From positions 5,298,101-5,362,100 of the forward strand of contig CM066919.1 of NCBI GenBank assembly GCA_033964015.1: DNA of 64,000 nt, written 5' to 3'. The first letter of the stretch is position 1; the number at the start of each line of letters is the position of its first letter. The notes beneath the pieces were generated by a model. The model worked only from the letters and a program-made list of their open reading frames with translations. It was not told where the DNA came from and ran no database searches. Made by a program: the position numbers and the translations under genes. The DNA is from Scolanthus callimorphus (taxonomy: Eukaryota; Cnidaria; Anthozoa; Actiniaria; Edwardsiidae). Below are positions 11,601-25,200 of this stretch, piece by piece.

Positions 11601-14600
11601 GATCTGGCCGCTGGATTCATATTTATTTACGTGCGCTTGTTTGTTCTGAAAAAAATATATTACTTTTCAATACAAAACAATGGAATTGTAGAAGTGAAAA
11701 ATATACATTGAACCCTTAAGTGGGTTAGGCGAACTAACCAATCGGTAAATAACATACATGTTCTCTCCAGATATCCAAGTAGTAAAATTTGATGACCGAA
11801 TTAGCACGGATGTCGGCTTTTGTCGAATTCCTCCTATCTAGTCGTCTCTTCTTCAGTACTGTCATCCATACTTAAATATCTTGGCTTTATTTTTGTTGTT
11901 CTAGAGTGGTGAGCTTGGCATGTCGATTCCTGAGAGACCCGCCCAGCTTCTCTTACTACAAGACTCACTTATCAAATTGAAGGATTACGAGGTTAGAGTC
12001 TAAACATGATATATGAATAAGCATTGATTCTGATAGATGGAATTGGTGTCGTGAAGTTCAGTTTTGTTTTCTCTAAAAGTATCAGCTGATAGCATTTGTA
12101 CTTTAAAATATTGACATGATTTTACAACTTAGTCTCAAAATGATAACCCACAGAGATAAACCTTATGACAAAGAGTAAGTGTTCTTCAAAGCTTTTTCCT
12201 TACAGTTTTTGAAAAGTTGAACAACCCGCACCAATTGCTAACTTTGTTTGACCATAATCTTTAGTTGTGAGAGTGATTACATATGGCGCTGTTCACGCTA
12301 ACGTCATCCATTATTGTTATTAATGTGCCAACCAGAGATCGGTTGGTTCACACTAACAGTTAAAACCTGCATATAAGAACCTGGATTTTAAGAACCTGTT
12401 AGGCTAGAATTATCCATGTGAACCCCTTGTTTCCTTGTATTTTCAAATGAAATAAGAACCTGTTTTAGGCTAAAATTCTAGGTTCTTATACGCGGCTTTT
12501 TGCTGTATTCAATCTGCGGTTGGCACATTAGCATTACAATGGCAATGTTGATAAACAGTGAACAGCGCTATTCACGCGTCGAATGCAATGAATCGTGCCA
12601 TTAATTGTTTGCCAAGACTTACATATGAACGAAAAGATAATTAGAATTAGATATTTTCTTTTGACAATAGAATCGGAATAAATTAATCTAGCGGCAACCA
12701 CCTAAAATTGCACGGCTCAATGCAACCGGCGCGTGAATATCAAGCTTGTCACAACAAACCAGGAAAGCTTCTACTCGTGGGCTCTGTTACTAGTGAATTT
12801 CTGTGATCATAAGATTGTTAACTTGATATGTTACCTTCTTTGATCTTTAGAAATGTCTGATGTGTGCTGAAGTAGCCCTGAACGAGGCTGTATCTCAGAT
12901 GACGCCGTGCGAGGCTTGGTCAACAACACTAGCTCGCCTTTTCCAGTGCATAAATACGTAGGTCATGATGTCACGTCACAATTTCATGTCGCGTCACCAT
13001 GTCACGTCACCGTGTCGCGTCACCGTGTCACGTCACCATGCCACGTCACCAAGTCACGTCATCATGTCACGTCACCATGTCACGTCACCATGTCACGACA
13101 CCATGTCACGTCACAATGTCAAGTCATGTCACCATGTCGCGTCACCAATTCACGTCACCATGTCACGACACCATGTCACGTCACCTTTCTCTTATCTGTG
13201 TCGTGAGCCTATTCTTGGTTTGCATGTGACGTCACTGGCGGTCATGCTGGTAGAACAGAACAAAAGAGAAAAATAAATTTGCTCCCTTTGTTCTGACTAC
13301 CAACATGGCCGTCGCCCTTTTGTGATTTTATTCCCAAAGGAATGATTGCAAACCAAGACAAAGTCACTAGCTGCCATGGTGGTAGTACAGAATAAAAAAG
13401 TTCATTTTCTCCCTTTGTTCTGACTACCAACATGGCCGTCGCCCTTTTGTGATTTTATTCCCAAAGGAATGATTGCAAACCAAGACAAAGTCACTAGCTG
13501 CCATGGTGGTAGTACAGAATAAAAAAGTTCATTTTCTCCCTTTGTTCTGACTACCAACATGGCCGTCGCCCTTTTGTGATTTTATTCCCAAAGGAATGAT
13601 TGCAAACCAAGACAAAGTCACTAGCTGCCATGGTGGTAGTACAGAATAAAAAAGTTCATTTGCTCCCTTTGTTCTGACTACCAACATGGCCGCCGCGCTT
13701 TTGTAATTTTATTCCCAAAGGAATGATTGCAAACCAAGACCGCAAAACTAGTTCCTCTCATCTCTGTGTGCTTTTCTCATTTAATTATATTGCTTGTCCT
13801 CAGATGCATAACACAATCCAAAGAAACTTTGAAGAACTTTCCAAGGGATAAGCTTTTGAGCTTGACGTTGAATATCATCAAGGTTTGCATTAACATTCTC
13901 GTCAATTTGAATTTATTTGCACTAGTGGGTTTTCCAAAATCGCACGAGCCGCAGTAAATTGAACGAGAATAGTAATATAAAAAAAGTAGTATGATTCTCA
14001 TACTTTGTGAACTCAGGGTCACGAAGCTAGTCGTCATGGCGCATTAAATGTGTCCAAACGACTCCATAACCGCGTGAAGATCACACTATCATTTCGGCAC
14101 AAAATTTCGATAAAACGTTTTCGTTCTCGTAGTGAAAATTACAAGGATTAGATTCGTTATACTCAGTTTATAGGCTTTCAAACGATACCAAGAACTGAAC
14201 CAACTCGTAAAAGAAGCCTTTTTTCGAATTTAGGTTCTAAACTATAAGCCATGTTTGTCACCCTTCTCTGTAATGGTATTCGAAGTGAAAACATTTCTTG
14301 TCGCGTCGCAATGCATGCTATGATAATCCAGCTATATATTCTAAAGCTAAGATATTGTTCTTTCTTATGAACTTGTATATTTTATTTTATGTTTTCTGTA
14401 TTTTTTAAACTGCCTTGTTTACTCTCCAGACCATTAGCGTTTTGTTGCTCAATTTCACACTTTGCCTGATTTTATTCACGGAGAAATATGAACTGTGTGA
14501 GCGATTTTGATATCTTGCATATTTACGAAAATATTAGGCCGCGAAGTTGAAAGTTGCATGCGCGTATCATGTCACGCTCCCTTTAAATGCGATTCTCCTG

Positions 14601-16226
14601 TCCAGGTCATCGAAGCCTCCATCTACTCATCAGATAACAGTTTAGAACCGCCACTCGCCACAGCCTACCCATGGACGCTGCTCTACAAGATCATCAAACA
14701 GTAAGATCTTTACCACAGGGAATTTCTGTAGGAACCCATCCATGGGAAAAGCTGAATTTCCCAAGGCACACGCATGGAAAGTGTTCGGAATTCACATGAA
14801 TAGCCATAGGAAATCCGAACACTTCCCATTCTTCTACCATGGGAAATTCAGCTTTTCCCATAGATGAGTTTCTGCAGAAATTCCCTGTGTACTACACTTT
14901 CTAAGAGTAATTATATAGTCCAGTTTCGAATTCTCTACTCTACCGCTGAATAGGCATCAACGGCGCATAAATACAATGGGAGCCTCAATTTGAAGCCGAA
15001 AAAGGTGTCACTACCAAGGAGTCCGAAACGTTTTCTCATGTTTGTCTATTGTCTCAATTCAAGCTTCATCAGTTTTTCGTCGGTATTCACAACTTTTTCG
15101 ACTTCAAATTGAGGCTCCCACTGTTTGGCTGCGCAACCATGAGTTGATTGATTTGCTATTCCTGTCATAGAATAGTGTTGCATTCTTTCCATTATCAATT
15201 TCCGCAGCAATGAAAAAGATGAGAGCGTTGACATCGAAACGGTTTCTAAGGCCGCAACCGCTGTTCCTCCAGTCACCACAGGTAGCCCAGCGTCCAGTAT
15301 CGCTGCTGCTAATAACTCGGACAGTAATTTAGAGACGTCGAGCGTAGCTAGTGACATGCCTGTTATGCCAGCCTCTTTACAGTTCATGCACACTGCGCAT
15401 GACCATTTGGGAAGGTAAGAGACGTAAATCACAATCTCGTACCCAGAGCCCGTCATCTTTTGGCCAGCGGCAAGATTCAGGGATCTGGGGGAATCCGATT
15501 TGTGAGCATGCGTGGTAGGTCAAAAACGTAACGAACTTTCATACAACAATCAAACCGGAAACCCAGAATCTGGGTTTTAAAAAAATCGATTCCCCCAGAG
15601 CCCTGAATCTTGCCGCTGGCCTAAAGATGACGGGCTCTGGGTACGAGATTGCGTAAATCACAGAGCTCATCGCGAAGGTCAAATTTTATAGCATTTTCAC
15701 TCTAAAAAATTTCATACCTTTTGAACTAAACAAAATTAGTTTTTGAGAAGCACCTTTAAGTATTAAAACAATGTGTTACTTGGGAGTTATGGTCCAGCAG
15801 TTCGACGGCGTTAGCTCGCTAAAATAGCACACCAAAATAGTTAATCAATCCTTAAAAAATTATATTTATTAATACGTTATTTCTTTTTGCCATACCCCGC
15901 TAGTCCATTCTATAAGCATTCTAACGATATGTAGGTTGACATGTTTTGGTTAAACTAAATACTTGTATGATTCTTTTTCCGAGGACGGTTCCTCAAAGGT
16001 TCTCAGTAACTATAATATTGAAATCCATTAATCACTTCTGTATTAAAATACAATTTAGTATTCTGTGTTGTTTATGCAGACCACTTCCCTAGTTTAAGAT
16101 AAATAGTTGATAATCATCTTCCATTTCAGGCGAAGCTGGTGCTGTAATAACGATGGTTCTTTCCTCATTTTATACGTGGAAGCGCTCACCACCGAACTCG
16201 CCAAACCAAGTGTACCTGCTAAAGAG
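5603..16226 (+). CDS. CABIN1: CABIN1 exons 1-12 (TPR-region helices)
   Basis: Twelve small exons of 53 to 207 bases encode the middle helical part of the protein. Landmarks are ELTLDKLVAAKSK (exon 1), SWLEIAIR (exon 2), KARYLMLQGQMD (exon 3), CTRLLAIEV (exon 4), ESLQRCQSLEE (exon 5), RLYEQGNYEDVVQLL (exon 6), SIPERPAQLLLLQDSL (exon 7), AEVALNEAVSQM (exon 8), LTLNIIK (exon 9), YPWTLLYKIIK (exon 10), HTAHDHLGR (exon 11) and SWCCNNDGS (exon 12). Each matches human CABIN1 in the same order. Exon 11 carries a Ser/Ala/Thr-rich insert that is probably a disordered loop. Introns 3 and 8 hold minisatellites; introns 10 and 11 hold MITEs. Confidence 0.92.
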
Positions 16227-19200
16227 GTTAACGGGAATCTATTGCTGCTTTTTTTAGTCGATAATGAATCTGATGGGTGGCGACGATGTAGGAGCATTTA
16301 AAACAGATTATATTTCATCAAATTACACTGCCTTTTCGATCGGTCCTTCTAGTAGGGGCCACTTCTTTTTTACCGTGCTTTGAATTGGCCTCTGCACACA
16401 AATGTGGCACAACCTCGTTCCTGGATCGTTGACGTACTTGACTGGTTTGGCTGGTTTAACAAGAATGGCGTCAGTGTTTTTGCTTTGAAAACAGCGCGCG
16501 CTTTCTCGAATGATTAATTCTCGAGAAACTTTTTTGCTCAAATAGAAAGAAAATAAAACGATCCCCTGCGAAGGCAACTTAAGAATGAGTATCCGACCTG
16601 CGTTTAAGAGCCTTTAATTTGAGTAAATGAGCCATCTAAATGCCACAAAAAGTGATTTTGTGTTAGTTGTAGAGCAGAAAAATTGATATTTTCTTGCTCG
16701 CGTACAAACTTGCTCGACCCGTTTCTCCAAGCTCATGCCATTTTCTCACACATGCGCGACAGAGAAATTACATTTGTGTTCAGAGGCTACTTTTGCGTTG
16801 TTGAAAAACACAAGAAAACACTAAAAGTAAAAGAAAATGCAGGGAGATAAAAAGTAGCCTCTACTCGCAGGAAAATCGTCCCTATGTCTTTGGTATTATT
16901 TTTGTGGATTCTGCAATAGTTATTGTGGTTTCAATGCACATTCTCTTCCCTTTGTAATATCACTGAGAGAATATTATTGAGAGACTAAATCGCAAAAAAA
17001 TCTGGACCTAACATGTCCATCATATACTACTTCATTCTCCTTTCCATATTTCAATGACCCTATGATGCTACCTTTTTGTACGTTGTGCAAGTAAAAAATA
17101 ATGTCAAATTTATTACGGCAAGTTTCGGCGGCTTCGTGGGTTACACTCGTGGCAACCTTCACCAGCGCATGCCAGGCCTCAAAAGTAAGGCTTCTTCCAT
17201 ATACAAACACTGTTTTTTTGCCCCAATGGACAATTAACATCGTTGGACAATTTTAAGATCCTTGCAAAGTGCAGCGGAAAATGTGACTGCCTCTTTAAAG
17301 AAATGCTGTTGATACGGCAACACAAACCGGACCTTAATGTCGAAGGAGACTCCATTCAGGATAAGGTGTTTATTACCCTTTTTTTCTCTGTCAATTCTAG
17401 TTACCTAGCTTGATAATAGAGTCATGGAGCCGAAACGTCGTGTATAAATTTGACATTATTTTACTTGTCTTACGTGAGCAAATATTTACTGATCAAGAAA
17501 ATTTTACTTTATACATTAAATAAATGCGTTTCATTTTTGCTCGCTTTACTATTTTCACCATTTGTGTTCAAACTTGCAGGAGCTGGTTCGTGATCTTGAG
17601 CAGTGTTTTCTATGTCTGTATGGCCATCCGTCCAAAAAGGCAAAGGTTAGTCGTCCTCCTGAAATTCACGATTAAAGGACAGTGTCACGAGGCAAATTCA
17701 GGTTGCTTAAATGGGGTCAAATTCAATTGAAATGAGCAAAATAATTATCTAGGTTTGTTAAATAACCTTTCAACTGCTAGATGACCACAGATTTGGAGCT
17801 TTTTCGTGTGTTATCGAGCGGATGGAATTGGATTACAAAATGACATTTTTGATTTCTGTTCAGGCTGAATAGTTTTCAAACTTGGAAATTTGATAGCGAA
17901 AGCTATAAACTTACACGAGAATGCCTATATAATGCAAGTTTCAGTTCCTTTTTCTTTATAACACTAAATAACAGTATAATGTAGGATTCTGAGATGTTTA
18001 TGTAGATCACTGGTCTTATTCTATAAAATTTGTTGAAACAACCGTGGCACAGCCACTTTAAGCAGGAAAATTTCTCTAGGCTGACAAAATGACGGTAGAC
18101 TGAAGCTTTGTTGCAGCAATACAATCACGTAAAACGCCATCAACGGTCACGTGACGTATAATCCACGGGCATAAGTCATGAGTTACGATATCTGTTCTTC
18201 GTTTTATTCATCCGTCACACAATAGAACAATAGCATAAACAATAAGAACAATAGAGAGACCATCATTCAAACCGGCCGAAGGAAATCCCACTGCCTTCTG
18301 GAGTCTGTTAAAATAACTCTAACTGTATGACACCCCCCCCCCCCTACAAATAAGCCTCTTAGAGAGGGAGTGTAGTATTGAGTAATAAATAATAACTAAA
18401 TAAAGTATTGATTTTCGTAAACCGGTGTATCCACGAGCTCATAGTGAATGTTTTGCTAAATTAATGAACCCGCCTCCTTCGAACAACTCACGATCCACTA
18501 TTGAACAAAAAACAAATCAAGCCCAGCCAACCAAGTCGCTGACGTTCTGGGCGGGTTTCCTGTGGTTAGGTTGTGATGTCACCGGGAACCCTCTTTTGAT
18601 AAGGTTTACCTTCCCACGGCATACAAGGAATGCCTGGGACCAGGCTGAGGCCCAGCTTGTCGCGAAGTCCTGTTAAGATAATATATTGCATCCCCTTTGC
18701 TCACGAATTCAACCATTAGGTTCATTGGTATCGATTAAACGATAAATTGTGATGCTTTTTGTTTATCTGGTTGCAGGCTCGAGGATTACAGGAACACAAT
18801 TCGTGCCAGGTAAGTTTTCACGAGTTCTGTGTAAGGGCTTTGTCAGACGTTCTGATTAAAAGGGGGACCGCACACATTCCTAGGAAGAGCCATAAGAGTC
18901 CTATTGATTTTTTTGTACAGCGTTGAATTTTCAGCGAAACAGGCACCATTAGCTAAAAATCGTGCACTATTTATGAAACGTGATCACTCGCTACCAATCG
19001 AAATGGGCTAAAATGTGGCGTTATACTATAAGTCCGGTACGTGTGAGCGTGACCCTATTAGTCCCTCTGTCACGTGGTTGTACTAGGCCCTAAACCATTA
19101 GAAACGTCGTGAAAATTTTGGTCAAATCACTTCGAATATGCCAGCTTTTCAGTCGAATTTCTTCGCAATTCGCAAACAAGTCAACTAAAGTAAAGTAAGT

Positions 19201-22200
19201 AAAGTAGGTGCTTATATAGCGATCTTCCTCAAAGCTCTGAGCGCTTTACATTTTTGGATAACTCATCCTATAGAAACCAGTTTTATGATAATGAGTATGT
19301 GTTAGTATGGCGAGTTCTGTGACACAGAGGTTGGGCAACTTCCGATGGTCCTCGTGGTTCTTTAACGGCCCTCTGGTTCCGGTTAGTGTAGTGTATGTGA
19401 GAGACGGGACCTACGGTTTAACGTACTTATCCGAGAAGACGCGAAGGTCTAACCATTTGCAGATGTTAGAGCAAAGGCAGCACCTTCTCCTAACTTATTC
19501 AGAAAAGACCCTGAGTGTTGGTCCGGCCGGGGTTTGAACTCCCAACCTCCCGCACATAAGCCCGGCGCTCTACCACTGCGCTAACCGGTCGCCGGTTTGC
19601 GTCCCAGTCATGCTCGGTTGATTGACTCTTGTGAATCTAGAGTACTATTCATAGGCTCGTAGCGAAATAACAAGCACATGGCTGATCAGCTGCACAGAAC
19701 CTATTGGAAAAGTCTATGCAAAATGTCAAGTAGTCTGGGGCTACTGTGTAAAAAGTATAATACTTTTAGAGAACCAGTTACCTGCCGCCACACTATTATG
19801 GCAGTGTACAATACAGGGTTGAAGGAACTGTCGGAAATTAGTCAAATCGCAGTGGTATATTGTCAATGCTACGTTCTGATTGGTTGAGCTACTAGAGGCT
19901 ATAAGTAATAGCCTATTAGTAGCGTCGGATTTGAAAGACAGAAAATGTCAAGTGACCAGAACAGAAAGCGTTTTTGGCTATCCAAATTGACCTACTAGTG
20001 TGACTTGACTAAACAATTATTCCTCACGCCCTCATGGCCTCAATAGCCAATAGCCCTCGGGCTCGAAGAATAATTAATAATTAGTCGCCGAAGGCGACTT
20101 GATTATCGGCGAATATAGTTGTGACTATTCGCCGATAATTACGGAGCCTGAGGCGACTGATTGCTTTAGTAAAATTGCTCAAGTTATTCATAAGGTTTTT
20201 AGACAAAACATTTTGTTTTTGTTGGACTTTTTCACGATCCTATAACGAAACTCGCGCGCGCGCTCCCAATTTTTTCAATGTTATCATCACCTGTAGGTGA
20301 TTAAGGTGATTATAGCGAGAGCAAACGAACCTTCTTATAATCACTTGAGTAATTATACTAATTGGTAAATAACTGTTAAATAGTTTGCCCGAGGAAATTC
20401 CGCCGTGGTGTTTGACTATTTGTTGCTCTGTAGATCCCTCTGACATGGGACAATTCCGCCGTGGTGTTTGACTATTTGTTGCTCTGTAGATCCCTCTGAC
20501 GTGGGACAATTCCGCCGTGGTGTTTGACTATTTGTTGCTCTGTAGATCCCTCTGACGTGGGACAATTCCGCCGTGGTGTTTGACTATTTGTTGCTCTGTA
20601 GATCCCTCTGACGTGGGACAATTCCGCCGTGGTGTTTGACTATTTGTTGCTCTGTAGATCCCTCTGACGTGGGACAATTCCGCCGTGGTGTTTGACTATT
20701 TGTTGCTCTGTAGATCCCTCTGACGTGGGACAATTCCGCCGTGGTGTTTGACTATTTGTTGCTCTGTAGATCCCTCTGACGTGGGACAATTCCGCCGTGG
20801 TGTTTGACTATTTGTTGCTCTGTAGATCCCTCTGACGTGGGACAATTCCGCCGTGGTGTTTGACTATTTGTTGCTCTGTAGATCCCTCTGACGTGGGACA
20901 ATTCCGCCGTGCTGTTTGACTATTTGTTGCTCTGTAGATCCCTCTGACGTGGGACAATTCCGCCGTGGTGTTTGACTATTTGTTGCTCTGTAGATCCCTC
21001 TGACGTGGGACAATTCCGCCGTGCTGTTTGACTATTTGTTGCTCTGTAGATCCCTCTGACGTGGGACAATTCCGCCGTGGTGTTTGACTATTTGTTGCTC
21101 TGTAGATCCCTCTGACGTGGGACAATTCCGCCGTGGTGTTTGACTATTTGTTGCTCTGTAGATCCCTCTGACGTGGGACAATTCCGCCGTGGTGTTTGAC
21201 TATTTGTTGCTTTGTAGATCCCTCTGACGTGGGACAATTCCGCCGTGGTGTTTGACTATTTGTTGCTTTGTAGATCCCTCTGACGTGGGACAATTCCGCC
21301 GTGGTGTTTGACTATTTGTTGCTCTGTAGATCCCTCTGACGTGGGACAATTCCGCCGTGGTGTTTGACTATTTGTTGCTCTGTAGATCCCTCTGACGTGG
21401 GACAATTCCGCCGTGGTGTTTGACTATTTGTTGCTCTGTAGATCCCTCTGACGTGGGACAATTCCGCCGTGGTGTTTGACTATTTGTTGCTCTGTAGATC
21501 CCTCTGACGTGGGACAATTCCGCCGTGGTGTTTGACTATTTCAAGCCTCGCGAGCTGCCGACGTTTGATTCGAAGATTCACACCATATCTGCTGAGGTAA
21601 GCTGGGCACTACTTATGGCGTTCATCACAATATCATTCCTAGATATTAGGTTAAGCTCAGTTTCTGCATTTTCAAAAACAATTTTTAGAACACCTATGAA
21701 GATCATTTTAAGGCTAATTTGTAATCCCCAAAACACCTGTTCTTTTATGCGGGAAAAAGAACGCTGAGAAAAGGTTTTGAAGGAAATGGTTATCACGGAA
21801 GCAATAGCTCTGTAACACATGGTGGTTCAGCCACAAAAAATAATCTAAGACGAGCCACCTTTAACATGTTTATTGTCCCTTAATCACAGGTTCAGAATCT
21901 CATGCGCAGGATAACTCTAGTCGTACCTCAACTTGAACTGGAAGGTAAGCTTGTTTTTCTTTGAAGGGCTTAAGGTGAAGTAAAACGGGCAACAAAAATA
22001 CTCAACAACATTGTTGCAAAACGAGTTGAAGAGCGATGCTGCGCGTTTTACCACCTGAACAAACGTCTTGTCTTGCAACAAATCGGCATGTTGCAAGATG
22101 AAAAATAATGGTATGACTAGTTTTACGGGAAAACTAGGTGTTCTGCGTCGGCGGAGACGTGAACATGAACAACAACAACCAAAGGTTGAGATTTATGTTA

Positions 22201-25200
22201 AACGCCGTGGAAAAATGGTGTTTTGCTGACGTTTCGAGCGTTAGCCCTTCGTCGGAGCAAAGAGTCTTCTCGTTGTTGCTTGCTCGTTTTACCACCGTTT
22301 TACCGCGAAGGCTCGCAACAAATTTGTATTTTGTTATCGTTAGCCATTCGTCGGATACAGAGGACAATAGGATACTTCTCTTTTTCAGCAATAACATTTG
22401 ACAGCGTCCAAGCTTTCATAGAAGGAACGTCTGAGGAGATTCCCAAATTACCAGAACGCCTGTTGTCCAAGAAAAGGTATGCTTTGCTGTCCTTTATCTA
22501 TCGAAAGACCATCAGGTTTATGATTGGGCTGGGGTGCTTAGGGTGGAATGGGATTGCGAGGCATAAAAACAAACACGATTTTCAGCATTAGGAATATGAC
22601 CAAAGGTGCAAAGGAAAACTTTTTCGGAATTTAATATTTTACTGATGTCATGCCATGCGATCTTCTCGGTAAAACGTTCTTGTGTTTGTAGTACAGACTT
22701 TTCTGCTCAATAGATAGGAGTGCCATGCCACTACACTTGCCACAAGTCGACCTCTCAAAGGATACTGACAAAAGCGAGCCGAGATGAGTCGCGAAGCGAC
22801 GAGAAGCGAGCGCAGCGAGCTTAAAATGAACCAACCAAGCACGGAATTTTTTTAAAGGACTTTGAGAAAGTCTACCATATGCCACCTGAGGGTTATGTTA
22901 CTGAGAGTAAGACAATCTCCCATATTAGATCCGCTGGTAGTTCTATTTTTAGCCTTCGGCTAGCGGGAAACTAACCAAGCAAACAAACTTTAAAATCAAC
23001 ATTTGTTACTAAAAGTAGACTTCTTTCAGACGCAGATGGGAACAACATTAATACAAATTCTTCCTCTTGGTAATGGACTCTTTATTTCCTATATTTTCAT
23101 TAACAGTTGCTCTCATTTTTCTAGGCCTGTTATATCGGAGCTCTTTTACCTTCTCGCCGACTTCTATTTCAAGAACAAGGAGTTCAGGTAAGGGCAGAGA
23201 AATGACGCTTACTGCGAGTGAATAAACGAGTGAACAACTCTGAACAACTGATAGGGGCTAGCTGTATCCCTCATAACACAATTTTTCACCGTATAATGCA
23301 AACCACACTCAAAAAACATGCGTTTGATCAAAAAATGATATGTATTTACATCGTTTTTCTATTTAAATAATCTCCACAGCAAAGCACTCAAGTTCTACAC
23401 ACACGATATCTGTGTTCAGCCTCAGCGGTCAGACTCGTGGGCAGCCATGGCACTAGCGAGAAAGAGTCGCCTCGAAAACAAGCTCAACGCCGTAAGAGTT
23501 TCTTATTTCTGTCTACAAATAAAGATTAAAAATGCGCTAAAATTTATAATGCTATTTCCGACGTTTCGAGGCTACTGCCTCTTCATCAGGGAAAAGCGCG
23601 CGCACTGTCTACTTGTTGTTTACAAGTTTGAATCTGACGCGTGCTCTTCAGTTGCTCGCTTTTCCCTGATGCAGTAGCCTCGAAACGTCGGAAATAGCAT
23701 TATTAATTTTAGCGCTTTTTTAATCTTTATTTGTAAACTTGTACTCATCAAGCGCTACGCAGAAACTTCGTACTCAATATAGTACAATTTAATTAACTTC
23801 TTATTTCTGTCTGTCCGTCTGTCGTCTGTCCGTTTTAGCTCATATCTCGTGCTTTCTTTATCACTTATTCACGAATAGCGGTTAGAGCGCGGTTTTCACA
23901 TGAACTGTGAAAGCAATTCATGAGTAATTCACTATCCAATCAAATGCGATAGTAATTCAATAACAAACAATCAGAGAGCGAGGCCATTCGCAATATCTCC
24001 TTTTCGCTAGCGAAGTAATTACAAGTAATAACAATTAATTCTGTAGTAATTGTTTTTTTTCTACGCGATCTGATTGGATCTTCCCCTCGACCAATCTCAA
24101 CCCGAAGCAATCGCAATTACCGAGTAATTGCGACAGTCAGTCGTGTGAAAACCGCTCTATTTTGCGTTATGATTTTGTAACTGCGTCTTTTTCGCTTTTT
24201 CAGTGTGAGCCCAAAAGCGAGGGTCCAATACAGAAGCATTCAATCGCAGCCCTCAGGTAACTTAGCCCGATTTATCTGGTAACTTAGTCAGGTTTTTCCG
24301 GTAATTTTACTGGTTTAGGGGAGGGGAGGAGGACGTTCTGTGAAAGAGCCATTTCCCTAGCATAATATTAAACGTTTTTCAAAAATGGCGCGATTTGCAC
24401 GAAGGAATAAAATCACAAAAATGTATGCAAATGATGCATACCAAAACTTCCTTCATGCTCATGATTTTCATTGTTCAAGCTTGATGAATTATTGACGCGT
24501 TTGAGAACTACCTTTCTCGGTAACAGCATAGTTAGTAGAGGGGGTTTCCCTCTACTAACTATGGTTACAGGGCTTGAAAAAAATAAAATTATCGTTCCTT
24601 TTAGGTGTTTCAAGCGAGCAATGGAGACAGACAGTACAAACAGTAGTATTTTGGAAGAGGTAAGATGCCCGTACATCTGCTATATCTACTTTCGTAGTCT
24701 TATGTGTTACTAATTTGAAAATCGCAGTAAATCAGAAGGCACGAATGGCAGATGTAAGAGATATTCACGCATTTTCAGAAACGCAAGTTCCCAGCAAACT
24801 TATGGAAAGACACGAATGCGAAGGAGTTTAACAGTCAAACTACGAAACACCTGAAATATGTCTGGAATGTGTATCAGACAGCTGCTAAGAGCTCCATGTC
24901 TTTTTATCGATGCTCAGTCCGGATTCTTGTTATAGGAATTTGTTAGGCTTTAACAAGTTTTGTGCTTAAATTATTTGCAAGTAAATGTAAATTTTACATT
25001 CTTTCAAAAGCCACATCCCAGACAGGTGTTGAATGTTTTCGTAGTTTGACTTTAGCATCACTTATAAGCTCGAATGCCGATTCTTCGCCCTGAAACTCTC
25101 TTGGCAAACGTGCCTTTTGTTACGTTTCAGTACGGCTCTCTTTGCTACTTTCTTCACTCACACGCCTCCAGGCAGCTCAAACAGGTATGAGAAACACATT

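Noticed and set aside
12907..13276. His/Ser/Thr-rich frames (SRHHVTSPCHVT)
   Set aside because: Products of the 13-bp minisatellite after the exon 8 donor.
15046..15456. 136-codon minus-strand frame
   Set aside because: Antisense to CABIN1 exon 11, which has correct splice sites and phase on plus.
19528..19595. A true tRNA gene on minus
   Set aside because: It has A and B boxes but is fused to a repeated body shared with 54317-54684, so it is a SINE head.
20396..21541. CRISPR-like regular array
   Set aside because: Units are contiguous with no spacers, the genome is eukaryotic, and the unit is a piece of a known exon with its splice site.
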